From the NCBI RefSeq assembly GCF_009796745.1, contig NZ_CP047024.1, positions 2,914,001-2,978,000 on the forward strand: a stretch of 64,000 nucleotides of DNA, written 5' to 3'. This DNA is from Paraglaciecola sp. L1A13. GTDB lineage: Bacteria > Pseudomonadota > Gammaproteobacteria > Enterobacterales > Alteromonadaceae. Shown in pieces: positions 26,941 through 35,302 of the stretch; position 1 is the stretch's first letter; every line of letters starts with the position of its first letter. A program made the position numbers and the translations under genes. A model generated the notes under the pieces. It did not search any database. It was not told the DNA's origin and saw nothing but the letters and a program-made list of their open reading frames with translations.

Positions 26941-28248
26941 TTACCCAGTTTTCTTATCCTTAAATGTCGCGCTGAACGCATTAGCAAGGTCGGCAATTAG
27001 GTCGTCAGGATGTTCTAAACCAATTGATAAACGAATGAGACCTTCGGTAACGCCAAATTTATCCCGTAATTGAGCAGACACCCCTGAATGAGTTGTACTG
27101 CTTGGGTGGCATACCAAGCTTTCAGTCCCCCCAAGGCTAACGGCTGATTTAAAAATAGACAGATTATTGATTAAACAAAATGCCTTTGACTTTGCTACGT
27201 TCAGTACGAAAGAGAATGTCGAGCTAGGGCCTGAACATTGGCGCTTATAGACTGCTTGATAGGCTTTATCTTCGATAAAGTCAGGGTGCAGGATTTTAGC
27301 TGAGATATAAGCATTGTTCGCGAGCCAATGTGCCACTTTACGGCCGCTGTCGGCGGCGCGTTCCATTCGAATACTTAAGGTTTCCAGTGAGCGCGATATC
27401 ATCCAGCTTGTGTGTGGGTCTAGGTTGAGTCCCAGTGCGCCGCGAGTAGCACGAACTGGACGCAGCATTTCACGACTACCGCATACAGCGCCAGCGACAA
27501 GATCACTGTGCCCCCCCACGTATTTCGTTAGTGAGTACATGGCTATATTAATGCCTTGAGGTACCACTTGTTGGAAAACGGGCCCCATAAGAGTGTTATC
27601 GCAAACACTGATTGGGCGGTGACCAGTTTCCATTTTGATTATGTCCAAAACGCGGTTAAGTGCTTCGAAATCAACAAGCGCGTTTGTCGGATTCGCCGGT
27701 GATTCAACAAAGACCATAGCTACCCGACCTTTTTTACCCGCTTCACGTAACGAGCTAAGCATTCCGGCCTCGTCCAGACCATCGTGAAACTCGCCAGTCT
27801 GAATATTAAACTCAGGTAAGAATTTTCGGATAAGCGTTTCAGTGCCGCCATAAAGAGGAGCACTTTGCACAATCACATCACCAGGGCGCAAGTAGGCGAG
27901 CAGTATGGCGCTGATGGCGCCCATCCCGCTGGAGCAAACGACCGCACATTCAGCGCCCTCGAACACAGATAGGCGGTCTTCGACAATTTCCACATTTGGG
28001 TGGTTGAAACGGCTGTAAATTAGTCCGCCCACGCTGCCTTGTGGCGCAGGCTTACGGCCAGCCATAATGTTGAAAAACTCTTCCCCCTCTTCCGGTGTTT
28101 GGTAGGCAAAGGTCGACGTCAAGAAAACCGGAGGCTTAACCGAACCTTGTGATAGTTGCGGATCGTAACCGTAGGACATCATCATAGTTTCAGGCTTAAG
28201 TACGTGATCACCGATTTTGTTTTTTTTGTAGTTTGTATCGTTCGCCAT
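26941..28248 (-). CDS. Cystathionine gamma-synthase family PLP enzyme
   Basis: 435 residues of the Cys/Met-metabolism PLP family (fold type I). PLP-binding SLTKYVGGHSDLVAGAV with the Schiff-base Lys; the phosphate-binding segment CSSGMGAISAILLAYLRPGDVIV; the Asp of VCDNTLMGP; and the substrate-binding GGTESLVCHPSSTTHS near the end. The family includes cystathionine gamma-synthase, methionine gamma-lyase and O-acetylhomoserine sulfhydrylase; the long form (about 430 residues) seen here is common in marine bacteria and may be a lyase for sulfur amino acids. The exact reaction is uncertain. Cytosolic. Confidence 0.88.
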   Translation of the reverse strand: MANDTNYKKNKIGDHVLKPETMMMSYGYDPQLSQGSVKPPVFLTSTFAYQTPEEGEEFFNIMAGRKPAPQGSVGGLIYSRFNHPNVEIVEDRLSVFEGAECAVVCSSGMGAISAILLAYLRPGDVIVQSAPLYGGTETLIRKFLPEFNIQTGEFHDGLDEAGMLSSLREAGKKGRVAMVFVESPANPTNALVDFEALNRVLDIIKMETGHRPISVCDNTLMGPVFQQVVPQGINIAMYSLTKYVGGHSDLVAGAVCGSREMLRPVRATRGALGLNLDPHTSWMISRSLETLSIRMERAADSGRKVAHWLANNAYISAKILHPDFIEDKAYQAVYKRQCSGPSSTFSFVLNVAKSKAFCLINNLSIFKSAVSLGGTESLVCHPSSTTHSGVSAQLRDKFGVTEGLIRLSIGLEHPDDLIADLANAFSATFKDKKTG

Positions 28249-29067
28249 AGTCTTTTATTCCTGTAATAGATATTGTATTAATCGTTGCTGTTCGTCACGT
28301 CTGCATTGTCTCAGTTGCACGCTAAAACAACCTTTGAACACCGAGGTTAATGCGCTACATCGTCACGCCGCATCACAGCGAAAAGGGCAATAAAAATCAA
28401 TTTTCGCAAAAGAATATCATACTATTTATCCCGCCTAGGGGCTTTACGCATAGGTTACAATATAGCGCAGGCAGTCACAGGCATAATGCGGTTAAACATA
28501 AAGGGTTGCGTGAGGTTGTATTAATGCTAAAAGAGTTTCATGGTAGAAAAGCAACAATGCAACACCGATTAACTCTAGCGCCATAATTAGCCACTCCTAT
28601 TATTTTTAACGCCACACCCACCGACAAATAGTAATTAGCGGAATTCTGCACCAATAGAATGCCTTAATTGACCGAGTAACTGACGTGGCAGTACTTATAG
28701 ATGAGCTTAAGGGGTAAGGCATAGCCTCTCTTACAGTTTCATCCCTGAACAGCCACCTTAGTAAACCACTAAACCAAGCGGGTTTAGTCATGCAGCTCTG
28801 TTCCACTGCAGAAGTTGTCACCAAGCAGCTAGGCTGCTAATCAGCTGTTTTTCCTTTTCCATCTAAGAAAGACAAGGATTGAGTAAATGATGCATTATGT
28901 GCGTGCTTGGCAGATATTTTTGTTATCTTTTAGTAATATTGCGCTTTATTAAACCTATATTGAAACACCTCAGCCAGATGATGGGCAGTTGACTTTCACG
29001 ACATATAAATCAAAACTATCTACTGATAGATTCACTAACGCCTGAATTGACACTAAGAGGACATATA
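28249..29067. other. Long intergenic region with no secure gene
   Basis: About 820 bp. A 30-codon frame on the minus strand at 28492-28584 follows an AGGAG and encodes a hydrophobic peptide (MALELIGVALLLF...); it may be a small membrane peptide but the evidence is slim. An inverted repeat ACTAAACC/GGTTTAGT lies near 28770-28790. The rest has no supported gene. Confidence 0.4.
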
Positions 29068-30234
29068 GTGCAACACAGTAAAGTCATTATAGTAGGTGGT
29101 GGTTTAGCTGGCTTATATGCGGCAAGCAGATTAGAACAGTTAAATATCCCTTATCTGTTACTCGAAGCACAATCGCATTTAGGTGGCCGAATATGGGCGG
29201 CAATAGGTGATCGTAAGCAAAATGAATCCCCAAGCCATGACTTCGGCCCAACGTGGATTTTCCCTCATCAAAGTAAAATGCAAGCCTTAGCAAAAGACTT
29301 GAAAGTAAATCTATTCGAACAATACACAACCGGCGATGTTCTTTTTCAAGCATCTAATACAACTCAACCAACACAAATTGCTGGGGCTGGCGTTATGCAG
29401 CTATTTCGCGTTGAGTCAGGTATGTATCAACTGATAGATAAATTATACAGTCAGCTCGCTAACGCTGGCGCTGCGCATAAAATAAAGCGCTCTCACTGCG
29501 TTAAAAAAATTGAAAAAGACAGTGTAAAAAATGCTTGGCAACTAACCGTTTCTGATTTTTCGCAAGATACGCAACACATCACAGGCGACCTTGATAACAC
29601 GAACGAGAGCTTCATCTTCAACGCTGAACATCTATTATTAGCTTTACCGCCACGGATTATCCAACGGGACTTTGCAGTACAAACTTGGGGCTCGACGTTG
29701 CTTGAGCAACGTTTACGTTCAGTACCGACTTGGATGGCAGCCCAAGCAAAATTTATTGCTACCTACCCACGACCCTTTTGGCGTGAAAAAGGTTTATCGG
29801 GTCAAGCGTTTAGTCAGGTAGGCCCAATGATAGAAATGCATGATGCCAGCAGCACCGAAAACGGCGGTCATGCCTTATTTGGTTTTATTGGCATATCAGC
29901 CAAGCGACGAAGCGAAATTAGTGAGACTCAATTAATACAAGCCTGCTTAGATCAGCTAGCCTTTTTTTATGGAGAAGATGCATACAAGATCCAAAACTGC
30001 CATATTAAAGACTGGGGACAAGACCCATTTATTACGACCGAATATGATAGAAATGAAGCCGCGAAACATCCTGAATTTAACATACACGGATTAGAGAATG
30101 AGCTTAAAACCCTTAACGTGCATTTTGCGGGCAGTGAATTTTCAAACCAAGACCCAGGCTACCTAGAAGGGGCACTGCACGCCGCAGACCAAGCTATTGA
30201 TGGCATCAAAAATAGCCTCCTGAGTCCTCAATAA
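29068..30234 (+). CDS. FAD-dependent amine oxidase-like protein
   Basis: 388 residues from GTG 29068, chosen because AAGAGGA lies 6 nt upstream and the protein then starts right before the dinucleotide fold; a TTG at 29047 is weaker. The FAD-binding Rossmann motif VIIVGGGLAGLYAASRLEQLNIPYLLLEA and GGRIW follow, and the C-terminal VHFAGSEFSNQDPGYLEGALHAADQAI closes the flavin site, as in the flavin monoamine oxidase family. Substrate unknown; probably cytosolic. Confidence 0.85.
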   Translation: MQHSKVIIVGGGLAGLYAASRLEQLNIPYLLLEAQSHLGGRIWAAIGDRKQNESPSHDFGPTWIFPHQSKMQALAKDLKVNLFEQYTTGDVLFQASNTTQPTQIAGAGVMQLFRVESGMYQLIDKLYSQLANAGAAHKIKRSHCVKKIEKDSVKNAWQLTVSDFSQDTQHITGDLDNTNESFIFNAEHLLLALPPRIIQRDFAVQTWGSTLLEQRLRSVPTWMAAQAKFIATYPRPFWREKGLSGQAFSQVGPMIEMHDASSTENGGHALFGFIGISAKRRSEISETQLIQACLDQLAFFYGEDAYKIQNCHIKDWGQDPFITTEYDRNEAAKHPEFNIHGLENELKTLNVHFAGSEFSNQDPGYLEGALHAADQAIDGIKNSLLSPQ

Positions 30235-30254
30235 TACAAGGTTATCACTTAAAC

Positions 30255-30812
30255 CTAAGTGCCAAACGGATGTTTACGGTCTTGCAGCTCTGTGTTAGGT
30301 AGAACTTCATTCTCTTCTATAGCAACTTGCTCACTTGCTGACAGCGCTGGCTCAGATGTTAACGATTGTTTAGCTTCATTCTCAGCAGCCCGCTTACTGG
30401 CCTGCTCGACTAAGTCTTTCATAAGCTGCGTCAGCACATCAATTCGATCATTGATCAGCGCTAATCGTTGTTGTTGTGCTTCATTGAGGCTTGTTTTGCT
30501 TACTAGCGTATCGCGTTCTTTTTCTAACGCTTCAATTTCCGCTTTAATTTCATCAAGCGTACGCTTATCAACGCCTAAACGATTAGCCAACAAATATTCA
30601 AAAGCTTTTTCACTAAAAGACGCTTCTTTGTCTGTACTTTCATCAGGGTCTACTATGGTATCTGATTGAGTGACCGATTCCCTTTGTGACGATTGCTGTA
30701 CGGCCAGTTCAGCGGCAAACGCTTGCCCGTTTGCAGTTGCGTCTTGTACCTTTTCGCCTTGATTGGCGTATTCTCGCTGCCACTTTTCGTATTCAAAACT
30801 GGTCACTAACAT
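30255..30812 (-). CDS. Hypothetical protein with coiled coil
   Basis: 185 residues from the ATG at 30812 (sixth codon of the longest frame), preceded by AGGA at 8 nt. The N-terminus is polar, the middle (about 75-150) is a charged heptad-like helix (TLDEIKAEIEALEKERDTLVSK...INDRIDVLTQLMKDLVEQASKRAAENE) and the C-terminus is acidic. There is no signal peptide or membrane helix. No domain recognised. Convergent with the amine oxidase gene, 20 bp apart. Confidence 0.75.
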   Translation of the reverse strand: MLVTSFEYEKWQREYANQGEKVQDATANGQAFAAELAVQQSSQRESVTQSDTIVDPDESTDKEASFSEKAFEYLLANRLGVDKRTLDEIKAEIEALEKERDTLVSKTSLNEAQQQRLALINDRIDVLTQLMKDLVEQASKRAAENEAKQSLTSEPALSASEQVAIEENEVLPNTELQDRKHPFGT

Positions 30813-30857
30813 TAGATACTTCCTCATTTGCGCAGTAAAGCTGCTGGTTATTGCTGA

Positions 30858-31360
30858 TCAACAATGGCTAAACTCAGCAAGAACAGCGCCATAAATAGCG
30901 TAATCTGGCAATGCACTCATCATGTCTAGGCTATCAATAGCTTCTTCATTCGCTAAAGGTTGATTTACCAAACTAGCTAAAGACGCATAAACATCTACTT
31001 GCGATATAAGTGCTTTGCGGTGGCTATGAACCGTTTTACCAGGCCAATAAACAATCATCGGCTCGCGAGTACCGCCTTCAAAAACACTGTTTTTTCCGCA
31101 TCTAAAGAGTCCTGCGAGTGTATGTTAACCAAGCATTTCAGCAGCTTTATCGCCTAAGCCATCATCGAACACTGGCCCATTGTCACTGATGAAAACCGCA
31201 ATACCTTGAGTAGCTAGCTCCTACCTGATACTGCCAACGACCCAGTCCATTTTTACGATGCCATCACCACGTGGGCCCATGGTGCTTTTGCCTTTAAAGC
31301 GTTTATTAGGTAATTACGATACGTGAATATCTTGGAAGGAAAAAAAGGAAGAATGGATTT
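30858..31360 (-). pseudogene. Decayed arylsulfatase, truncated at both ends
   Basis: The reverse complement carries pieces of a sulfatase in the right order: QDIHVS, stop, LPNKRFKGKSTMGPRGDGIVKMDW (31270-31345), stop, ISDNGPVFDDGLGDKAAEMLG, stop, LAGLFRCGKNSVFEGGTREPMIVYWPGKT and SQVDVYASLASLVNQPL. At least three in-frame stops and a frameshift in the first part break it. The N-terminal catalytic region (CxPSR) and the C-terminal subdomain are missing. It is therefore a non-functional relic, and no partner sulfatase was seen in the window. Confidence 0.85.
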
Positions 31361-31527
31361 TTTTGCGCTTAGATAAAAGCTATACAAAAGCAATATAAGT
31401 AGTGCTAAAATTTCAGTAATCTTGCTTATTGTTTAAATGGTGAGCTAGGTATTTAACTTACTCAGTGGTCCAACATTGCGGATATGACATGCATAAAAGA
31501 CTATTGTAAGCCGAACTGCTTTAATCT

Positions 31528-32028
31528 TTATTGGTAAAGCGTACCTTGATGTTTTAGCCAACCATGAACATGGCGGTTATTTGGGTCTCGGTGGGTCCAG
31601 TGCACTACGCCACCTTTATTGCTGTATTCATATTCACCATAAAATTGAACGGTATCACCTTGGGCGATAGTCTTAATGCGCGGAGCAAGATCTATATTAT
31701 GGGCAATTAAAATAGTCTGGCCTGATGAAAGCTTAAGAATAAATTTTTGATGCCGGGAGCCCTTGTTGTCATCACGCAAAACACGCACCACAGTGCCGCT
31801 GCCGTTGACCTGTACGTCACTTTTGTGATTCGCATAGGCCTCTTGCAATGTAATGGCATGGACAACACTTACCCCTTGGAAGAACACAAACGTAAATAGC
31901 GACAGTAAAACCACTCTGCGTACTCTTCGCATTAGTTCACTACATAAGCCTGTTATCTTAAACGTATTTTTGTAATGTTCATTCCAGCGTGATGTTATTA
32001 AAGCCTTAGGTGTTTCCTGACGTACCAT
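31528..32028 (-). CDS. DUF3465 family protein
   Basis: 166 residues. The conserved region (about 65-166) follows the DUF3465 pattern closely: VNGSGTVVRVLRDDNKGSRHQKFILKLSSGQTILIAHNIDLAPRI, then GDTVQFYGEYEYSNKGGVVHWTHRDPNNRHVHGWLKHQG. It suggests an OB-like beta domain. A hydrophobic segment (VVLLSLFTFVFFQGVSVVHA, about 39-58) is a signal peptide or anchor set behind a 38-residue basic N-terminal region; the ATG at 32028 has a strong SD (AGGGAGAA), so this extension may be translated. Function unknown; likely periplasmic. Confidence 0.85.
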   Translation of the reverse strand: MVRQETPKALITSRWNEHYKNTFKITGLCSELMRRVRRVVLLSLFTFVFFQGVSVVHAITLQEAYANHKSDVQVNGSGTVVRVLRDDNKGSRHQKFILKLSSGQTILIAHNIDLAPRIKTIAQGDTVQFYGEYEYSNKGGVVHWTHRDPNNRHVHGWLKHQGTLYQ

Positions 32029-32384
32029 TCGTTTCTCCCTGAAAATCTATCGTCACCGGAAATAAAGTCCGTTGGTGGGCTGGCATTTTACTGCCAACCT
32101 CTGGGGCGCTGCTTTGAACAAAATACACCTAGTACTGCTAATAAAAAATAATACCGATGGAACCAAGTACGTGTATTAAATAAATCAGCGTTATTTTTAA
32201 TCATTTTACTGCTGTTAGGCCCTGTACAGCGAACAACCAAAAAGATGATGTTCCATTAATAAAAGAGCAAAAGCCCGCAAAAAAGCACAATAAGTCTAGT
32301 CTTCATATGGTCTCGATTTTACTAAGCTATTTCGTACTTTTAGCTAGGCTTCAGTGCGATGCAATTTATAATTTACCCGCTATA
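32029..32384. other. Intergenic with possible lipoprotein relic
   Basis: 356 bp. On the plus strand at 32173-32220 a frame reads LNKSALFLIILLLLG, and after a frameshift, from 32223, CTANNQKDDVPLIKEQKP, which looks like a broken lipoprotein signal (lipobox Cys) with a linker. It lacks a start codon and is not functional. Confidence 0.3.
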
Positions 32385-32561
32385 TCAAGACTCAATAATC
32401 GGTTCAACATTTTGGGTAATCGTTTCAGACTCGACGATCTCTTCTTGCTTTGTGCGCTCAGCTTTTGAAACGTATGAAGATTTTTTCTTACCGCTATTTT
32501 TAGCAGCTACTGCTTTAATACGTTTTTTATGGATTTGTGTTAATTTTTTCTTTCGATTCAT
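32385..32561 (-). CDS. DUF2986 family small basic protein
   Basis: 58 residues: MNRKKKLTQIHKKRIK at the start, then AKNSGKKKSSYVSKAERTK and an acidic tail. It matches the DUF2986 family of gammaproteobacteria (Shewanella, Vibrio and relatives) in sequence and length. Highly basic N-terminal half; may associate with nucleic acid or ribosomes, but the function is unknown. It sits 220 bp from yggL, divergent from it. Too short for a 60-residue cutoff. Confidence 0.85.
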   Translation of the reverse strand: MNRKKKLTQIHKKRIKAVAAKNSGKKKSSYVSKAERTKQEEIVESETITQNVEPIIES

Positions 32562-32781
32562 GGAAATATCTTTGGTAAAGAGCCAAGTTTAATGACTGAT
32601 TAATACGGCATATCGCGTTATTTTCACTATTATAGCGCAACAATAATGTCCTGTTGTTTTTCTTTCAATATGAGTTTGCAAAAACTGTTAATATGCGCGC
32701 GATAATTACTTAGCATCCATGACAAGCTCATTGATACGGGTGATAACGTTAATCCTTTTGCTTTTTTTTATAGGTAGCACA

Positions 32782-33120
32782 ATGTCAGAGAAAACAACCA
32801 GAAACAGACGTATACGCAAGAAATTACATTTAGATGAGTGGGCGATTTTAGGCTTCGAGTTTAGTTGTAATTTGGCTGAAGCGACTGAAGAAGAGTACGA
32901 GCTTTTCTTCAATAGCTTTGCAGAATTAGTTACCGCGCAACATTTATATATAACCTTGAACGATGATAGCGAATCTTTAGATGGTTTCGTCACATCGGCT
33001 GAACGTTATGGTAACGCAACTGAAGAAAACAAAGCCGCGATCGAAGCGTTCCTTAATAGCCAAACTATTGCTAATGACGTTAAAGTCGGTGCGTTAGTAG
33101 ATGCATTTTACGATATATAA
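32782..33120 (+). CDS. yggL: YggL family 50S ribosome-binding protein
   Basis: 112 residues from the ATG at 32782, which gives the family N-terminus (TTRNRRIRKKLHLDEW); the frame to 32719 is an artefact. E. coli YggL is 108 residues. The body FSCNLAEATEEEYELFFNSFAELV and the C-terminal VGALVDAFYDI are characteristic of the DUF469/YggL family, which has been reported to bind the 50S subunit. Cytosolic. An inverted repeat (33182-33207) lies downstream. Confidence 0.88.
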   Translation: MSEKTTRNRRIRKKLHLDEWAILGFEFSCNLAEATEEEYELFFNSFAELVTAQHLYITLNDDSESLDGFVTSAERYGNATEENKAAIEAFLNSQTIANDVKVGALVDAFYDI

Positions 33121-33515
33121 CCACTGGGCACTGAGTGCCAATGTATAGCTACAAAACCACTCGCGCTGCCAACAGATTCGCGTACATCATGAGCCTTCAT
33201 GATGTACTTGATTCCTTTTTGACTTAAAGTTCGAACGCCCATTTCAATCATCGCATTGAAAGCTGTGACAAAGTACTGTATTCGAAATCGACAATTCTAG
33301 ACGTCGACCCTAACAGGCAGATTATGTTTATCGAGTTAGCGGTATTTGAGAAACGCTTTATCGCCTCAACGTTACGTCACACTTAACACTATCAAATATA
33401 AACTGACCCAATCCCAAGAAACTTGCGCCACTGCTAGACTAAATTACCTTTGACATCTATTCCAATGCACCTTATTGATAACGCTAGAGGCAACACACTG
33501 TTATCAAGGAAAATC
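33121..33515. other. Intergenic region before lactate permease
   Basis: 395 bp. Holds the 11-bp perfect inverted repeat at 33182-33207 and the presumed promoter of the permease gene. No gene seen. Confidence 0.45.
33182..33207. repeat. Perfect inverted repeat, 11-bp arms
   Basis: GTACATCATGA and its reverse complement TCATGATGTAC separated by GCCT. A T-run (CCTTTTT) starts about 9 nt later, so it could be a weak terminator for yggL, or an operator for the permease. Confidence 0.6.
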
Positions 33516-35096
33516 ATGTTCCTGCTTTTAAGTGCATATCTACCTATCGCTTTATTAATTTACCTGATGACCAAAAAAAATAATTTAGCCGCGAGCAAAG
33601 CTTTGCCATTGTGCGCGGTAATAGCCTATATGTTGATGTTGGTCGTTTTCAATTTTAAGGCTAATTTGGTTAATGCTTCCGTACTAAGTGGCCTATTGTT
33701 GGCATTAACACCGATTATGATTATCGCTGGCGCAATTTTCTTGTTTCGTTGTATGGAGGTCACGGGGGCGCTAGAAATTATTCGTAATTGGCTAAATCAG
33801 ATCAGCAGTAACACTGTGGCACAACTGATGATAGTCGCCTGGGCTTTTGCTTTTTTAATCGAAGGTGCCAGTGGTTTTGGTACACCAGCAGCCATTGCAG
33901 CCCCAATTTTAGTGGGTTTAGGCTTTCCTGCCTTAAGGGTCGCTATATGCTGCCTTATTCTTAATACTATCCCCGTTACATTTGGCGCCGTGGGCACACC
34001 TATTTGGTTTGGCTTGTCGATGACAGACCTAACATCTTCATTACTGCAAGATGTCGCATGGAAGTCAGCGTTAATTAATACCGTGGCGGCCCCGTTTGTG
34101 GTTATTGCGGCACTGGCTTTTGTGGTCGAGAAAAAACGTCAGCTTAAACAAAATTTAGGTTTTATAATTTTATCGACTTTCTCGTGCACACTGCCTTATT
34201 TATTACTCAGTTCTGTGTCAGTAGAATTTCCGTCACTAGTAGGTGGGTTAATAGGGTTAGTATTGACTTTGCTGTTGGCTAAGTTTGGTATCGGATTAAA
34301 TAACGACACAGCCCCCCCTATTCCGTCGGTCAATGTACCCCTATCAATGCTAATAAAGGCGAGTTTTCCACTGTGGGGGACCGTATTGTTATTGGTTGTA
34401 ACAAGGATCCCTGATCTGGGCATTAAAAGCCTATTACAACTTACGGCGCCAGCTTGGCGTATAAGCCTTGGACAGTTAGGTGACTTTAGTATCAGTGCCG
34501 CACTGGTATTAAAGCTCGAGCATATTCTGCGAACCGATATCGTATGGCAACATAACTTGTTATATGTCCCTTCTATATTACCGTTTCTTGTTATGGGTAT
34601 GCTAACTTTGTGGTGGTTTAAAAACGGCTCACTTACTACCGTGTTAAGGCATACCAAAAACAGTATGCAAAAACCTGTTATTGCCCTTATGGGAGCCCTC
34701 GTGTTTGTTAATATGATGATGCTTGGCGCTGAGCACTCAGCCGTGAGTTTAATTGGTCAAAATCTGGCTAGTATTAGTGGACAATACTGGGGCTTCTTCG
34801 CGCCATTTTTAGGTGCCTTAGGTTCATTTTTCTCTGGATCAGCGACTATTTCTAATCTGACGTTCGCCGGTATTCAGCAATCCATCGCCGTCGAACTAAG
34901 CCTTAATACCACGACAATTTTGGCATTACAGTCCGTGGGCGCAGCTATGGGAAATATGATTTGTATCAATAATATCGTCGCAGTAACGTCAATATTAGGG
35001 TTACAAAACAGTGAAGGTTATATCCTAAAACGCAGCATACTCGTGTTGCTACTATACGGCGCGATTGCAGGTTTAATGGGGCTCTGGCTACATTAG
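33516..35096 (+). CDS. L-lactate permease family transporter
   Basis: 526 residues from ATG 33516, chosen because AAGGA lies 5 nt upstream and the following protein begins at a membrane segment (MFLLLSAYLPIALLIYLM). About 12 or more hydrophobic helices. The family signature EGASGFGTPAAIAAPILVGLGFP is present, as are GAVGTPIWFGL and ALGSFFSGSATISNLTFAG. LctP proteins import L-lactate (also D-lactate/glycolate) with protons across the inner membrane. No lactate dehydrogenase genes are adjacent, so the substrate is inferred from the family. An in-frame upstream start (33450 or 33465) would add 17-22 residues but has no ribosome-binding site. Confidence 0.88.
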   Translation: MFLLLSAYLPIALLIYLMTKKNNLAASKALPLCAVIAYMLMLVVFNFKANLVNASVLSGLLLALTPIMIIAGAIFLFRCMEVTGALEIIRNWLNQISSNTVAQLMIVAWAFAFLIEGASGFGTPAAIAAPILVGLGFPALRVAICCLILNTIPVTFGAVGTPIWFGLSMTDLTSSLLQDVAWKSALINTVAAPFVVIAALAFVVEKKRQLKQNLGFIILSTFSCTLPYLLLSSVSVEFPSLVGGLIGLVLTLLLAKFGIGLNNDTAPPIPSVNVPLSMLIKASFPLWGTVLLLVVTRIPDLGIKSLLQLTAPAWRISLGQLGDFSISAALVLKLEHILRTDIVWQHNLLYVPSILPFLVMGMLTLWWFKNGSLTTVLRHTKNSMQKPVIALMGALVFVNMMMLGAEHSAVSLIGQNLASISGQYWGFFAPFLGALGSFFSGSATISNLTFAGIQQSIAVELSLNTTTILALQSVGAAMGNMICINNIVAVTSILGLQNSEGYILKRSILVLLLYGAIAGLMGLWLH

Positions 35097-35302
35097 GGTG
35101 GACTAGCTATAACTCTCAAAACCTGAAAATAAAGTGTGTAACACGTTAGTTAGGTTCATAACACCCGTAGGCGCTGTTACCTCTAAAGCAAGGTGATCGG
35201 ATACCGATAAACAACTATTTAGATATAAGTGGTTAGACCAGTTGTATTTTTCTGCTATACTCTTTAGAAGCTGATCAAATCAAACCTTTTTGGAGTTCTA
35301 CT

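Noticed and set aside
28350..28586. 78-residue plus-strand frame before the amine oxidase gene
   Set aside because: No ribosome-binding site, no recognisable family and atypical His/Arg-rich composition.
28606..28824. 72-residue minus-strand frame
   Set aside because: GTG-started frame with no recognisable domain or ribosome-binding site; it spans an inverted repeat and is probably chance.
32359..32592. 77-residue plus-strand frame
   Set aside because: It is antisense to the DUF2986 gene at 32385-32561, whose protein is recognisable.
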